From Candidatus Rhodoferax odensensis (GTDB lineage Bacteria; Pseudomonadota; Gammaproteobacteria; Burkholderiales; Burkholderiaceae_C), in the NCBI GenBank assembly GCA_016718405.1, contig JADKDJ010000041.1, forward strand, positions 1 through 56,975: DNA of 56,975 bases. The letters are read 5' to 3'. The position numbers and the translations under genes are program-made. The notes under the pieces are model-generated. The model did not search any database. It was not told the DNA's origin and saw nothing but the letters and a program-made list of their open reading frames with translations. Below are positions 25,451-33,823 of this stretch, in pieces (within the stretch, counting starts at the first letter, position 1; each line of letters opens with the position of its first letter).

Positions 25451-25969
25451 TCAGGTAGGTCCATTCAAGAGCCGAATCTCGAAATCAAAACTTGCCAGAT
25501 CAGCCAGCAACCACGTCGCCGGCGCCCCCAGCCCGCCCACGCTACCGGGGTTGACCAGCCACGTCATGCCGCCGGTAATGGTGGGCTGCTGCACCACGCT
25601 GGCGGCGTGGGAATGGCCGCAGCACACCAGGTCGTAGTCACCCGTACAGGCCAGGCCGCGCCCATAGTGGGGGTAGTGCGTTGCAAACAGTCGGCGCTGC
25701 GCCAGCCGCAGATCGATGTCGGCACCGTGGTAGCTGATCAGGCCGTTCGACGCGGCGCACAAGTTCCATAGTGCGACCGGGTCACCCAAGTTGTTTCCAT
25801 GAACCACGTGCACCGGCACGCCGAGTTGAATCAGCGGACGCAGAGTCATCGCACCGATCAGGTCGCCGCAGTGAATGACGGCCTCGGCGCCGGCCTGTTT
25901 CGCGCTGGCAACCGCCGCCGCCAGCATGGGGGCCCGGTCATGGCTGTCGGAGACGATGCAGATCTTCAT
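25451..25969 (-). CDS. YfcE-type metallophosphoesterase
   Basis: The product has 172 residues starting at the ATG at 25969; a TTG at 25978 would add three residues. It has the calcineurin-like metal-binding motifs: D-x-H in CIVSDSHDRAPML, GD in AVIHCGDLIG, GNN in HVVHGNNLGD, H in LFATHYPHYG, and GHSH in LVCCGHSHAA. The chain ends NPGSVGGLGAPATWLLADL, matching the YfcE/MJ0936 family of small phosphodiesterases. The substrate is unknown. It follows the small ORF at 25983 and precedes qmoA by about 130 bp, so co-transcription with qmo is possible. Confidence 0.8.
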   Translation of the reverse strand: MKICIVSDSHDRAPMLAAAVASAKQAGAEAVIHCGDLIGAMTLRPLIQLGVPVHVVHGNNLGDPVALWNLCAASNGLISYHGADIDLRLAQRRLFATHYPHYGRGLACTGDYDLVCCGHSHAASVVQQPTITGGMTWLVNPGSVGGLGAPATWLLADLASFDFEIRLLNGPT

Positions 25970-25982
25970 GGCGCCCAAAGGC

Positions 25983-26138
25983 TCATATCACCATCGGCCC
26001 GTGGTAGCTGTCATCATCCAACGCGCCGCCTGCGTCGGCGCTTGTGGCGCCACTGGAGATACCGGCGCTTTGGCGTTCATGCAGCACATCGGCGACTTGC
26101 GCGCGCTCGGCCTCGGTGAAATCGGCAAGGATGCTCAT
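25983..26138 (-). CDS. Small hypothetical protein (51 aa) upstream of phosphoesterase
   Basis: An ATG at 26138 opens a 51-residue frame starting MSILADFTEAERAQVADVLH and ending DDDSYHGPMVI. It has a predicted N-terminal amphipathic helix and an acidic, Gly/Ala-rich tail. The stop lies 13 bp before the phosphoesterase start, so the two are probably coupled. I know no family. The biased composition (acidic helix, no shadow frame of comparable quality) is the only coding evidence. Confidence 0.4.
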   Translation of the reverse strand: MSILADFTEAERAQVADVLHERQSAGISSGATSADAGGALDDDSYHGPMVI

Positions 26139-26329
26139 GGAGTCGTCATTGTTAGCCACCCGACTCGATCCGCCACCTACCCATTTGGACTATCCATTCG
26201 GAGTATGGTCCTGCGCGCACTTTTCCAGTGCAATCAACGCTAGCGTCGCGGCACTCCGGTTGCAGCGCGCTCGTCATGCTTGTTCAACCCCTCCGGCTAA
26301 CCGCCGAGCGTCTGCCGAAAGAACCGTGT

Positions 26330-26890
26330 ATGCGCAACTGCCTGCTACTCATCATCTTGCTGACTTCCCTGAATGCGTTCGCCGACGACGCGGTCAATTT
26401 GACCGAGGCGCGCAAGGTGGCCAGTTCTGTGCCTCCAAAGCTGCTGCAGGTACTGACGGATGAGATCGCCAAGGGCGGACCAGAGTCCGCCATTGCGGTT
26501 TGCAACGAGAAGGCGCCACTGATGGCCAAGGCAGCCTCCGAGCAAACCGGCTGGGCCATCCGGCGGGTCAGCCTGCGCCCGCGCAACCCCAAGGCGGTTC
26601 CCGATGCCTGGGAACGCGCTGCCCTGGAGGAGTTTGACCGACGCGCCGCCGCAGGTGAGAGCCCGGCCACGCTGGAGAAGGGCGAGATCATCAACGAATC
26701 AAACCGCAAGGAATTCCGCTACATGAAGGCCCTGCCGGTACAGCAGATTTGTGTGGCTTGCCATGGCGCGCAGGATCAGCTTGACCCGAAGGTCAAGCTG
26801 AAGCTGCACACGCTGTATCCCGCCGATCAGGGCGTCGGTTACGCCATCGGCCAGATTCGCGGCGCCATGACGATTCGAAAGGCAATGTAG
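26330..26890 (+). CDS. Periplasmic c-type haem protein, DUF3365/Tll0287-like
   Basis: The product has 186 residues. A signal peptide is visible (MRNCLLLIILLTSLNAFA, cut before DD). One haem c site, CVACH, is at 141-145. The family pattern includes ESAIAVCNEKAP near 52-63, GWAIRRVSLRPRNPKA near 74-89, and YMKALPVQQICVACHG. Tll0287-like proteins adopt a PAS-type fold around the haem and are proposed redox or small-ligand sensors; the function is not established. The stop codon is 2 bp before a TauE/SafE exporter gene, so it belongs to that operon. A periplasmic haem partner for sulfite or sulfur-compound export is an inference. Confidence 0.75.
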   Translation: MRNCLLLIILLTSLNAFADDAVNLTEARKVASSVPPKLLQVLTDEIAKGGPESAIAVCNEKAPLMAKAASEQTGWAIRRVSLRPRNPKAVPDAWERAALEEFDRRAAAGESPATLEKGEIINESNRKEFRYMKALPVQQICVACHGAQDQLDPKVKLKLHTLYPADQGVGYAIGQIRGAMTIRKAM

Positions 26891-26892
26891 GC

Positions 26893-27756
26893 ATGGCCGT
26901 TGTCGGCACACTGCCGTGGTGGTTCTGGCCGCTGGCGCTTTTCATCACCTGTTTCTTCATCGGCATCGTGGCGGTGCCGGCGGGCATTGGTGGCGGCACA
27001 TTGTTCGTGCCCATCATTGGCGGATTTTTTCCGTTTCACCTGGACTTTGTTCGCGGCGCAGGTCTGCTGGTAGCCCTGGCCAGCGCCCTGGCAGCTGGGC
27101 CGATGTTGTTGCGCGGCGGACTGGCCAGTCTGCGCCTGGCGCTGCCACTGGCCTTGCTGGCTTGCATGAGCTCCATCGTCGGGGCCGTGCTCGGGCTGGC
27201 GCTTCCGGCTGCGGCTATTCAGACCGCCTTGGGCGTAATCATTCTCGGCATCGTAGGTTTGATGCTGGCGGCAAAGAAGTCAGAGTTCCCCGAAGTCGCG
27301 CAACCTGACCGGCTGTCGTCGGCACTGGGCATCCACGGCGTGTTTATCGACGGCGCATCCGGGCGCGCGGTCGACTGGCAAGTGCATCGCACACCACCTG
27401 GGCTGTTGCTGTTTCTGATCATCGGCGTCATGGCCGGCATGTTTGGCATTGGTGCAGGCTGGGCTAACGTGCCGGCCCTGAACTTGCTGATGGGCGCGCC
27501 GCTGAAAGTGTCGGCCGGCACATCGGGCTTGGTGCTGTCGCTGGTGGACTCATCAGCGGCGTGGGTGTACGTGAACCGCGGCGCGGTGCTGCCGATGATC
27601 GCCGTGCCCTCGGTGGTGGGGATGATGTTGGGGGCTCGCATCGGTGCACGCTTGCTGCACGTGCTCAAAGGATCGGTCATCCGCAAACTGGTGATTTCGA
27701 TCCTTCTTTTTGCGGGGCTCCGAGCCCTGCTCAAGGGTTCAGGTGTTTGGGTCTGA
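26893..27756 (+). CDS. TauE/SafE family sulfite/organosulfonate exporter-like permease
   Basis: The product has 287 residues and about eight membrane helices in two halves. Each half begins with the family's Gly-rich motif (VPAGIGGGTLFVPIIGG near 28-44; MFGIGAGWANVPALNLLMG near 182-200). TauE/SafE (DUF81) proteins are anion permeases linked to export of sulfite, sulfoacetate or related compounds, though many are uncharacterised. A loop of about 40 residues separates the halves. It is tightly coupled to the haem protein upstream and lies between apr/qmo and cbb genes, which makes a sulfur anion the best guess for substrate. Confidence 0.8.
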   Translation: MAVVGTLPWWFWPLALFITCFFIGIVAVPAGIGGGTLFVPIIGGFFPFHLDFVRGAGLLVALASALAAGPMLLRGGLASLRLALPLALLACMSSIVGAVLGLALPAAAIQTALGVIILGIVGLMLAAKKSEFPEVAQPDRLSSALGIHGVFIDGASGRAVDWQVHRTPPGLLLFLIIGVMAGMFGIGAGWANVPALNLLMGAPLKVSAGTSGLVLSLVDSSAAWVYVNRGAVLPMIAVPSVVGMMLGARIGARLLHVLKGSVIRKLVISILLFAGLRALLKGSGVWV

Positions 27757-27769
27757 CAGTGAGGCTTTC

Positions 27770-28189
27770 ATGAACACCACCAACACCCAAGAGCAACAAG
27801 CCGAGGCTTCACGGTATGCCCACGTACTGGGCTGGGGCACTCGCATCGGTGTGGTGGCCTTAGTGCTGAGCTTTGCAGCCTACCTGTTCGGCGTTCTCGC
27901 GCCGCATGTGCCGCCAGAGCAATTGCCCGCGGTGTGGAATCTGCCAGTAGATCAGTACTTGAAGCGCACCAATTCGCCCACTGGCTGGGGCTGGCTCGCC
28001 GTCATGCATAAAGGCGATTTTTCCAACCTGGTCGGCATATCGCTGCTGGCAGGGTGCTCCCTGCCGGCCCTGCTGGGCTTGATTCCGCTCTACCTGAAGC
28101 GGCGCGACCATTGCTACGCTGCCATTTGCGCGGCGGTGGCTTTGGTGCTGGTGCTTGCCGCGTCCGGCGTGTTGACCGGAGGGCATTGA
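27770..28189 (+). CDS. Small three-helix membrane protein (DUF1634-like)
   Basis: The product has 139 residues and three hydrophobic segments: TRIGVVALVLSFAAYLFGVL, FSNLVGISLLAGCSLPALLG and CYAAICAAVALVLVLAASGV. DUF1634 proteins are small three-helix partners often encoded beside TauE/SafE permeases, and the topology and position fit. I cannot confirm the family from motifs alone. It starts 13 bp after the permease gene. It may be an accessory subunit of the exporter. Confidence 0.5.
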   Translation: MNTTNTQEQQAEASRYAHVLGWGTRIGVVALVLSFAAYLFGVLAPHVPPEQLPAVWNLPVDQYLKRTNSPTGWGWLAVMHKGDFSNLVGISLLAGCSLPALLGLIPLYLKRRDHCYAAICAAVALVLVLAASGVLTGGH

Positions 28190-28191
28190 CC

Positions 28192-29013
28192 ATGGCCCCC
28201 CTGTTCACGCGCCTGCTGCTGGCCACCGAACATACCGAGTTCGATGCCGGTGCCGAGGCCGTGGCCGTGGCCCTGGCGCAACGCTGTAAGTTGCCTCTTG
28301 CGGCCGTGCTGCCACTGGTCAGCAACCCGGAGTACGAAGCACTGGCGCCACAGATCGCAGCCCGCGCCGAGCAAGCCGCCGCTGCCAAGATCGCCGAACT
28401 GCGCAGCCAGGCCCAAGCGGCCAGCGTAACAATTTCGTTGCATCTGCGGCGCGGTGAGGAACCTTACCGCGAGATCGTGGACGAGGCGCAGGCGCTGGGC
28501 ACCGAAATGATCATCATCCGGCGTCGCGGCAAACGCAGCTTTTTGGCCAATCTGCTGGTCGGCGAGATGGTGAGCAAGGTGGTGGCTCATGCGCCGTGCC
28601 ATGTGTTGATCGTTCCGCAAGCCGCTCGCATGTGGGGCCAGCGCGTGCTGGCCGCAGTTGAACCTACGCCACAGGGCCGTCAGATCGTGGCCACGGCCAT
28701 GGCCGTGGCCGCCGAATGTGACCTGCCCCTGAACGTGGTGAGTGTTGCCGGGGGTGACTCGCAGCGGGCGCCGGCCGAGTCCTTCGTCGCCGAGATGGTG
28801 CGCCAGGCACAGCAAGCCGGTGTGACCGCGCAAGGCGAGGTGCGCAACGGCAAACCTTTCACAGAGATTCTGGCGGCCGCGGCCGCCTGCCGGGCCGACC
28901 TGATCGTGATGGGTAGCCGCAGCGACAGCCGCATTGGGCGCGCTCTGGTGGGCGGCGTGGCGCAAAAGGTGCTGGGGCTGTCGGAGCACCCGGTCCTGGT
29001 GCTTCATTCCTGA
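28192..29013 (+). CDS. Tandem-domain universal stress protein (UspA family)
   Basis: The product has 273 residues with two Usp domains. Domain 1 (1-145) starts LFTRLLLATEHTEFDAGAEA and has MIIIRRRGKRSFLANLLVG, in which the usual G-x2-G-x9-G(S/T) ATP motif is altered. Domain 2 (about 150-273) ends DLIVMGSRSDSRIGRALVGG, then VAQKVLGLSEHPVLVLHS, where the nucleotide-binding motif is close to standard. It lies 2 bp after the membrane protein gene. Usp proteins next to transporters often modulate them by nucleotide sensing; this role is inferred. Confidence 0.8.
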   Translation: MAPLFTRLLLATEHTEFDAGAEAVAVALAQRCKLPLAAVLPLVSNPEYEALAPQIAARAEQAAAAKIAELRSQAQAASVTISLHLRRGEEPYREIVDEAQALGTEMIIIRRRGKRSFLANLLVGEMVSKVVAHAPCHVLIVPQAARMWGQRVLAAVEPTPQGRQIVATAMAVAAECDLPLNVVSVAGGDSQRAPAESFVAEMVRQAQQAGVTAQGEVRNGKPFTEILAAAAACRADLIVMGSRSDSRIGRALVGGVAQKVLGLSEHPVLVLHS

Positions 29014-29060
29014 CCCAGGTCAGAGCTTTCCAGCCAACGCTACAACCATCGGAGACCAAC

Positions 29061-30353
29061 ATGAGAGCATCCAGAAAACTCTTCAATCTGACCCCCATTT
29101 GCGCCTTGTTGTTCGCAGGCTCGGCCTTCGCCACCAATGGCTACTTCCCGCACGGCTACGGCATGCACTCGCAGGGCATGGGCGGCGCCTCCACGGCCCT
29201 GGCGCACGACAGCTATGGTGGCGCCAACAACCCCGCCAGCATGGTCTGGGTCGGCTCGCGCCTGGATCTGGGTGCGGCCTGGTTCAGCCCGGTGCGCGAC
29301 GCCGAACGCAGCGACGCCATGATGCCCTCGCTCAATGGCAAAGTCAGCAGCGACCGCGAGCACTTCCTGGTTCCCGAGCTGGGCTACAACCGCATGCTGA
29401 ACAAGGACCTGTCGGTGGGCGTCACGGTCTACGGCAACGGCGGCATGAACACCACCTACCCACAAGGCAACTTCAACTGTGGCGGCGGTGCGGCCAACCT
29501 GTTGTGCGGCGGTGGCACGCTGGGCGTGGACCTGATGCAACTGGTGATTGCGCCCACCGTGGCCTACAAGCTCAACGCCCAGCACTCCGTCGGCGCGTCG
29601 GTCTTGCTGGGGTACCAGCGCTTCAAGGCGCAGGGTATCCAGTCGTTTGACAACGCGCCGGGCTTCCCGCCCTTCACCGGCGCGCCGGGCAGTGTGACCA
29701 ACCGCGACAGTGACAGCGCCACCGGCGCCGGACTGCGCGTGGGCTACATGGGTCGGCTCAACGACGCCTTCAGCATCGGTGCGAGTTACTCCAGCAAGGT
29801 CAACATGGGCCGCTTCGACCAGTACAAGGGCCTGTTTGCCGCTGCTGGCGACTTTGACATTCCGTCCAACTACAGCGTGGGTCTGGCGTTCTCGCCCAAC
29901 GCAGACTGGACCATCGCACTGGACTACGGTCGCATCAACTACGGCGGCGTGGCTGCAGTTGGCAACCAGAGCATGCCGGTGGCACCACTCGGTGCCGACA
30001 CCGGCCCCGGTTTTGGATGGAAGGACATCAACGTCATCAAGCTTGGCGCCGCATGGCGCGTCAACCCGAATCTGACGGTGCGCGCCGGCTACAACAAGGG
30101 CGACAACCCGATCACCGCCAGCAACGTGACCTTCAACATCCTGGCCCCTGGCGTGATGACCTCGCACTACACCGCCGGGTTCAGCTATGCCCTCGCCAAG
30201 GAAAGCGAAGTCACCGCCGCCCTGATGGTGGCGCCACGTGTCACCGTGAGTGGACCGTCCCTGTTCAATGGTTTCATGGGCGGCGCTGCTGGCAACGAGA
30301 CCATCGGCATGCGCCAGATGTCCCTGGGACTGGCCTACAGCCACAAGTTCTGA
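29061..30353 (+). CDS. OmpP1/FadL/TodX-family outer-membrane channel
   Basis: The product has 430 residues with a signal peptide (LTPICALLFAGSAFA). The mature N-terminus is NGYFPHGYGMHSQGMGGAST, the FadL-type hatch region. The rest is a beta-barrel with alternating aromatic residues, ending SLGLAYSHKF with a terminal Phe for Bam recognition. FadL family members import hydrophobic compounds across the outer membrane. In sulfur oxidisers homologues are often encoded near sulfur genes and may handle hydrophobic sulfur; this is speculative. It follows the usp gene by 47 bp with an AGGAGA-like site (CGGAGACC). Confidence 0.85.
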   Translation: MRASRKLFNLTPICALLFAGSAFATNGYFPHGYGMHSQGMGGASTALAHDSYGGANNPASMVWVGSRLDLGAAWFSPVRDAERSDAMMPSLNGKVSSDREHFLVPELGYNRMLNKDLSVGVTVYGNGGMNTTYPQGNFNCGGGAANLLCGGGTLGVDLMQLVIAPTVAYKLNAQHSVGASVLLGYQRFKAQGIQSFDNAPGFPPFTGAPGSVTNRDSDSATGAGLRVGYMGRLNDAFSIGASYSSKVNMGRFDQYKGLFAAAGDFDIPSNYSVGLAFSPNADWTIALDYGRINYGGVAAVGNQSMPVAPLGADTGPGFGWKDINVIKLGAAWRVNPNLTVRAGYNKGDNPITASNVTFNILAPGVMTSHYTAGFSYALAKESEVTAALMVAPRVTVSGPSLFNGFMGGAAGNETIGMRQMSLGLAYSHKF

Positions 30354-30392
30354 CCTCGGCGCACCTCATCGCCAGCTGGCAATCTTACGCTA

Positions 30393-30548
30393 TCAATTTA
30401 GTAGTGCCGAGCAATCCGCGATGACCCGGTCCGGGGCACACTCCTGGATTGGCTGACCCATGTTGTAGCCATTGGGCAGCGCCAAGCCGGGTCCGGCTTT
30501 TTTCGTGGCCAGCGTGCCGTCCAGATCGAACATGATCAGGTCAAACAT
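30393..30548 (-). pseudogene. cbbZ: cbbZ remnant: phosphoglycolate phosphatase with large internal deletion
   Basis: An ATG at 30548 encodes MFDLIMFDLDGTLA, the exact HAD motif I start of CbbZ/Gph (nucleophile D8, acid D10). After 14 residues it jumps to ATKKAGPGLALPNGYNMGQP, then IQECAPDRVIADCSALLN, which fits the extreme C-terminus of the same family (GYN.G.P...PD..I). Intact CbbZ has about 220-230 residues; only 51 remain, in frame. The stop falls in a GCTATCAATTT repeat-like stretch. It lies just downstream of cbbT, the normal place for cbbZ. The enzyme cannot work in this form, so phosphoglycolate must be removed by another phosphatase. Confidence 0.65.
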
Positions 30549-30553
30549 CGAAT

Positions 30554-32599
30554 TCACGAAGAGTGCACCAGCGTGCGCACGGCATCGACCACACTCTGGG
30601 CAGTGATGCCAAAGTGGGCGTACAGGTCTTTGGCCGGGGCCGACTCGCCAAAGCTGGCCATGCCCACCACCGCGCCGGTGCGCCCCACGTACTTGCGCCA
30701 GAAGTCGGGGTGGGCCGCTTCGATGGCCACCGCTGGCAGCGCCAGCGGCAATACCTGTTCCTGATAGGCCGGGCTCTGGCGGTCAAACACATTGGTGCAG
30801 GGCATGGACACCACACGGGTCGCAATGCCCTCGCCTGCCAAGGTGGCCTGCGCGGCGATCGCCAGCTCCAACTCCGAACCGGTGGCCACGATCACCGCCT
30901 TGGCCCCTTCCATGTCGGACAGCACATAGCCGCCTTGGCGGATGCGCGCCGTCATGCCCACGTTGGTCAGGCGCGGCAGGTTTTGCCGCGACAGGCACAG
31001 CGCGCTGGGGCCGTCGCGCCGCTCGATGGCATGGGCCCAGGCGACCGCGGTCTCCAGGCCATCGGCCGGGCGCCACACATCAAGATTGGGGATGATGCGC
31101 AAGCTGGGGATGTGCTCCACGCTCTGGTGCGTGGGGCCGTCTTCGCCCAGGCCGATGCTGTCGTGGGTGAACACGTGGATCACCCGCTGCTTCATCAGCG
31201 CGGCCATGCGAATGGCGTTGCGGCTGTAGTCGCTGAAGGTCAGGAAAGTACCGCCATACGGGAGGTAGCCACCGTGCAGGGCGATGCCGTTCATGATGGC
31301 CGCCATGCCGAATTCGCGCACGCCGTAACTCAAGTGGTTGCCCCAGCGCAACGCGCCCTGTTGGTCGGGTCCAGCCTTGATACAGCCCTTGAAGTTGGTA
31401 AGGTTGGAGCCGGTCAGGTCGGCACTGCCCCCAAAGAACTCGGGCAACAGCGGTGCCAGGGCGTCCAACGCGTTCTGGCTGGACTTGCGGGTGGCCACGG
31501 TGTCCGGCTTGGCGGCGATGGCGGCCAGTAGCTCGGGCAATTTGTTGGCCAAGGCGGGCAGTAGATCGCCCGCCACGCGGCGTTCGAACTCGGCCGCCAG
31601 TAGCGGGTACTGCTCGCGGTACGCCTGCAAGCGCTGCCCCCACGCCCGCTCCGCCGCCTGGCCGCGCTCGACGGCGTTCCAGGCTTGGGTGATGTCCGAC
31701 GGCACTTCAAAGGGCGCGGCGGTCCAGCCCAGTGCTTGGCGGGTGGCGGCGACTTCTGCCGCGCCGAGGGCCGCGCCGTGCACGTCGTGCGTGCCGGCCT
31801 TGTTGGGCGAGCCCATGCCGATCACGGTCTTGCAGCAAATCAGCGTTGGCTTGCCGTGGGGCAACACGGCTTGGGCCTTGGCGGCGCGCACGGCCGCATC
31901 CAGCGCCACCGGGTCGTGCCCATTGACGGCCGGGATCACATTCCAGCCATAGGCGTCAAAGCGCTTGGGCGTGTCGTCGGTGAACCAGCCCTCGACATGG
32001 CCGTCGATCGAGATGCCGTTGTCGTCGTAAAACGCCACCAGTTTGGACAAGCGCAGCGTGCCGGCCAGCGAACAGACCTCGTGGCTGATGCCTTCCATCA
32101 GGCAGCCGTCGCCCATGAAGACGTAGGTGAAATGGTCCACCACCGCGTGGCCGGGTTGGTTGAACTCGTCGGCCAGCAGCTTCTCGGCCAGCGCCATGCC
32201 CACCGCATTGGCCAGGCCCTGTCCCAGCGGGCCGGTGGTGGTCTCCACGCCGGGCGTCAGGCCCACTTCGGGGTGGCCGGCCGTCTTGCTGTGCAGCTGG
32301 CGGAAGTTCTTCAGCTCTTGCATCGAGAGGTCATAACCGGTGAGGTGCAACAGCGCATAGAGCAGCATCGAGCCATGGCCATTGCTCAGCACAAAACGGT
32401 CGCGGTTCGGCCAGTGCGGGTTGGCCGGGTTGTGCTGCAGGTGCCGGTTCCAGAGTACCTCGGCCATGTCGGCCATACCCATCGGCGCGCCGGGGTGGCC
32501 AGACTTGGCCTTTTCAACCGCATCAACCGCGAGCATGCGGATGGCGTTGGCCATTTGGCGCGTGAATTCAGGAGAGGGGTTGTTTGGTTTGTGATGCAT
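30554..32599 (-). CDS. cbbT: Transketolase (Calvin cycle)
   Basis: The product has 681 residues and is a thiamine-diphosphate enzyme that transfers two-carbon units in RuBP regeneration. N-terminal MANAIRMLAVDAVEKAKSGH and GHPGAPMGMADMAEVLW are at about 15-48. The ThDP/metal motif GDGCLMEGISHEVCSLAG is near 158-175, and DDNGISIDG follows. The pyrimidine-binding domain has REFGMAAIMNGIALHGG near 410-426 with the catalytic Glu and DSIGLGEDGPTHQ near 475-487. It is preceded by cbbP with two hairpins in the gap and followed by the cbbZ remnant. Confidence 0.95.
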   Translation of the reverse strand: MHHKPNNPSPEFTRQMANAIRMLAVDAVEKAKSGHPGAPMGMADMAEVLWNRHLQHNPANPHWPNRDRFVLSNGHGSMLLYALLHLTGYDLSMQELKNFRQLHSKTAGHPEVGLTPGVETTTGPLGQGLANAVGMALAEKLLADEFNQPGHAVVDHFTYVFMGDGCLMEGISHEVCSLAGTLRLSKLVAFYDDNGISIDGHVEGWFTDDTPKRFDAYGWNVIPAVNGHDPVALDAAVRAAKAQAVLPHGKPTLICCKTVIGMGSPNKAGTHDVHGAALGAAEVAATRQALGWTAAPFEVPSDITQAWNAVERGQAAERAWGQRLQAYREQYPLLAAEFERRVAGDLLPALANKLPELLAAIAAKPDTVATRKSSQNALDALAPLLPEFFGGSADLTGSNLTNFKGCIKAGPDQQGALRWGNHLSYGVREFGMAAIMNGIALHGGYLPYGGTFLTFSDYSRNAIRMAALMKQRVIHVFTHDSIGLGEDGPTHQSVEHIPSLRIIPNLDVWRPADGLETAVAWAHAIERRDGPSALCLSRQNLPRLTNVGMTARIRQGGYVLSDMEGAKAVIVATGSELELAIAAQATLAGEGIATRVVSMPCTNVFDRQSPAYQEQVLPLALPAVAIEAAHPDFWRKYVGRTGAVVGMASFGESAPAKDLYAHFGITAQSVVDAVRTLVHSS

Positions 32600-32654
32600 T
32601 CAATGACTCCAGAAAATGTACCGACCACGCACGGAGCGCGATGTCACTATCAGA

Positions 32655-32729
32655 AACACCGCGGGACTGGCTTCGCCAGACCGCTGGTGTTGCCCTTGAG
32701 GGGGGAACGGGCTACACAAAGTGAGCCCG
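32655..32729. repeat. Two hairpins between cbbP and cbbT
   Basis: First hairpin, 32655-32691: AACACC/GGTGTT outer arms, GCGG/CCGC, and CTGGC-TTC-GCCAG at the tip. Second hairpin, 32708-32729: CGGGCT-AC...GT-GAGCCCG. Together they occupy most of the 140-bp gap. No long T-run follows on the minus strand, so attenuation or mRNA stabilisation seems likelier than full termination. Confidence 0.5.
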
Positions 32730-32739
32730 GACGGGGGTG

Positions 32740-33610
32740 TTACTTCTTCTTTCTGTCCATCATCCGCCACACAAAGGGCGTGAAGATCAGTTGCATCGCC
32801 AGTTCCATCTTGCCGCCGGGCACGACGATGGTGTTGGCGCGGGACATGAACGAGTCGTTGATCATGCTGCGCAGGTACTGAAAATCAATGCCCTTGGGGT
32901 TGGCAAAACGGATCACCACCATGCTCTCGTCCGGCGCTGGGGATTTCTCGCGCAATGAAGGGGTTGGAGGTGTCCACCGTCGGCACCCGCTGAAAGTTCA
33001 CATGCGTGTGCGTGAATTGCGGACAGATGTAGTTCACGTAGTCCGGCATGCGCCGCAGGATGGTGTCGGTGACCGCCTCGGTGCTGTAGCCACGTTTGGA
33101 CTTGTCGCGCCAGAGCTTCTGGATCCACTCCAGGTTGATCACCGGCACCACGCCAATCAGCAAGTCCGGGTGCTGGGCAATGTTGACCTCGGGCGTGACG
33201 ACGGCGCCGTGCAGGCCTTCATAGAACAGCAGATCGGTGCCGGCCGGCACGTCTTCCCAGGCCGTGAAGGTGCCCGGTTCCTGCTTGTAGGGGGCCGCCT
33301 CTTCGGGGTCGTGCAGGTATTTGCGCCGCTTGCCGGTGCCGGTTTCGCCATAGGCGCGAAACAGCTCGGCCAGTTCGGGAAACAGGTTGTTCTCCGGCCC
33401 GAAATGGCTGAAGTTCTTGTTGCCCGCCGCCTCGGCCTGCGCGGCCCTGGCCTTCATTTCCTGGCGGTCAAAACGGTGAAAGCTGTCACCCTCGACGATG
33501 GCGGCGTTGACGTTCTCGCGCCGGAAGATGTTCTCGAACGTGTGCGTGACCGAGGTGGTGCCCGCGCCGCTGGAGCCGGTAATGGCGATGATGGGGTGGC
33601 GTTCAGACAT
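32740..33610 (-). CDS. cbbP: Phosphoribulokinase, one-base frameshift near 32932
   Basis: The enzyme phosphorylates ribulose 5-phosphate to RuBP, using ATP. The protein would have about 289 residues, the size of the proteobacterial octameric form. P-loop-type GSSGAGTTSV is at 12-21. VEGDSFHRFDR is near 40-50, LLFYEGLHGAVVTPEV is near 127-142, and VVPVINLEWIQKL is near 153-165. The frame breaks after AREIPSA: GCCGGACGAGAGC carries one extra G relative to the expected GCCGACGAGAGC. Removing it gives DESMVVIRFANPKGIDFQYL and the usual C-terminus ending WRMMDRKKK at 32740. All motifs are intact, so I treat it as a functional gene with a probable sequencing error. Confidence 0.85.
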
Positions 33611-33678
33611 GGTGGCGTCTCCGGGTGTAAAAAATCTGTGGAAAATCGGCCGCTAGCCTATGCTTCATATTCGTTGGT

Positions 33679-33764
33679 TGCTATTCAATTGATAGCAGAT
33701 GTTTCCCGTCATCGGCGGGCGGGGCCCGGCGCGCGCCGGAGGGGCGCCCACCCCGCGATGACGG
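33679..33764. repeat. Palindrome and strong hairpin between cbbF and cbbP
   Basis: TGCTATTCAATTGATAGCA (33679-33697) has 6-bp TGCTAT/ATAGCA arms and resembles a short dispersed palindrome of Comamonadaceae genomes. A degenerate GCTATCAATTTAGTAG copy occurs at about 30389. A second hairpin, 33706-33764, has perfect 9-bp arms CCGTCATCG/CGATGACGG plus a GC-rich inner stem. It lies in the 213-bp gap of the cbb operon. Confidence 0.55.
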
Positions 33765-33823
33765 CAGGGGTCGCGACGACGGCACGGCTCGCGAGGAGGA
33801 TTCAAAAGCAACGCTTGGCAAAA

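Noticed and set aside
29040..30344. Open frame of 434 codons antisense to the FadL-type gene
   Set aside because: It mirrors the barrel gene almost end to end and has low-complexity composition. The plus-strand product has a signal peptide and clear family features.
32740..33610. Phosphoribulokinase as two separate genes
   Set aside because: The two pieces join into one standard 289-residue protein after removing a single base, and the second piece alone has no start signal.
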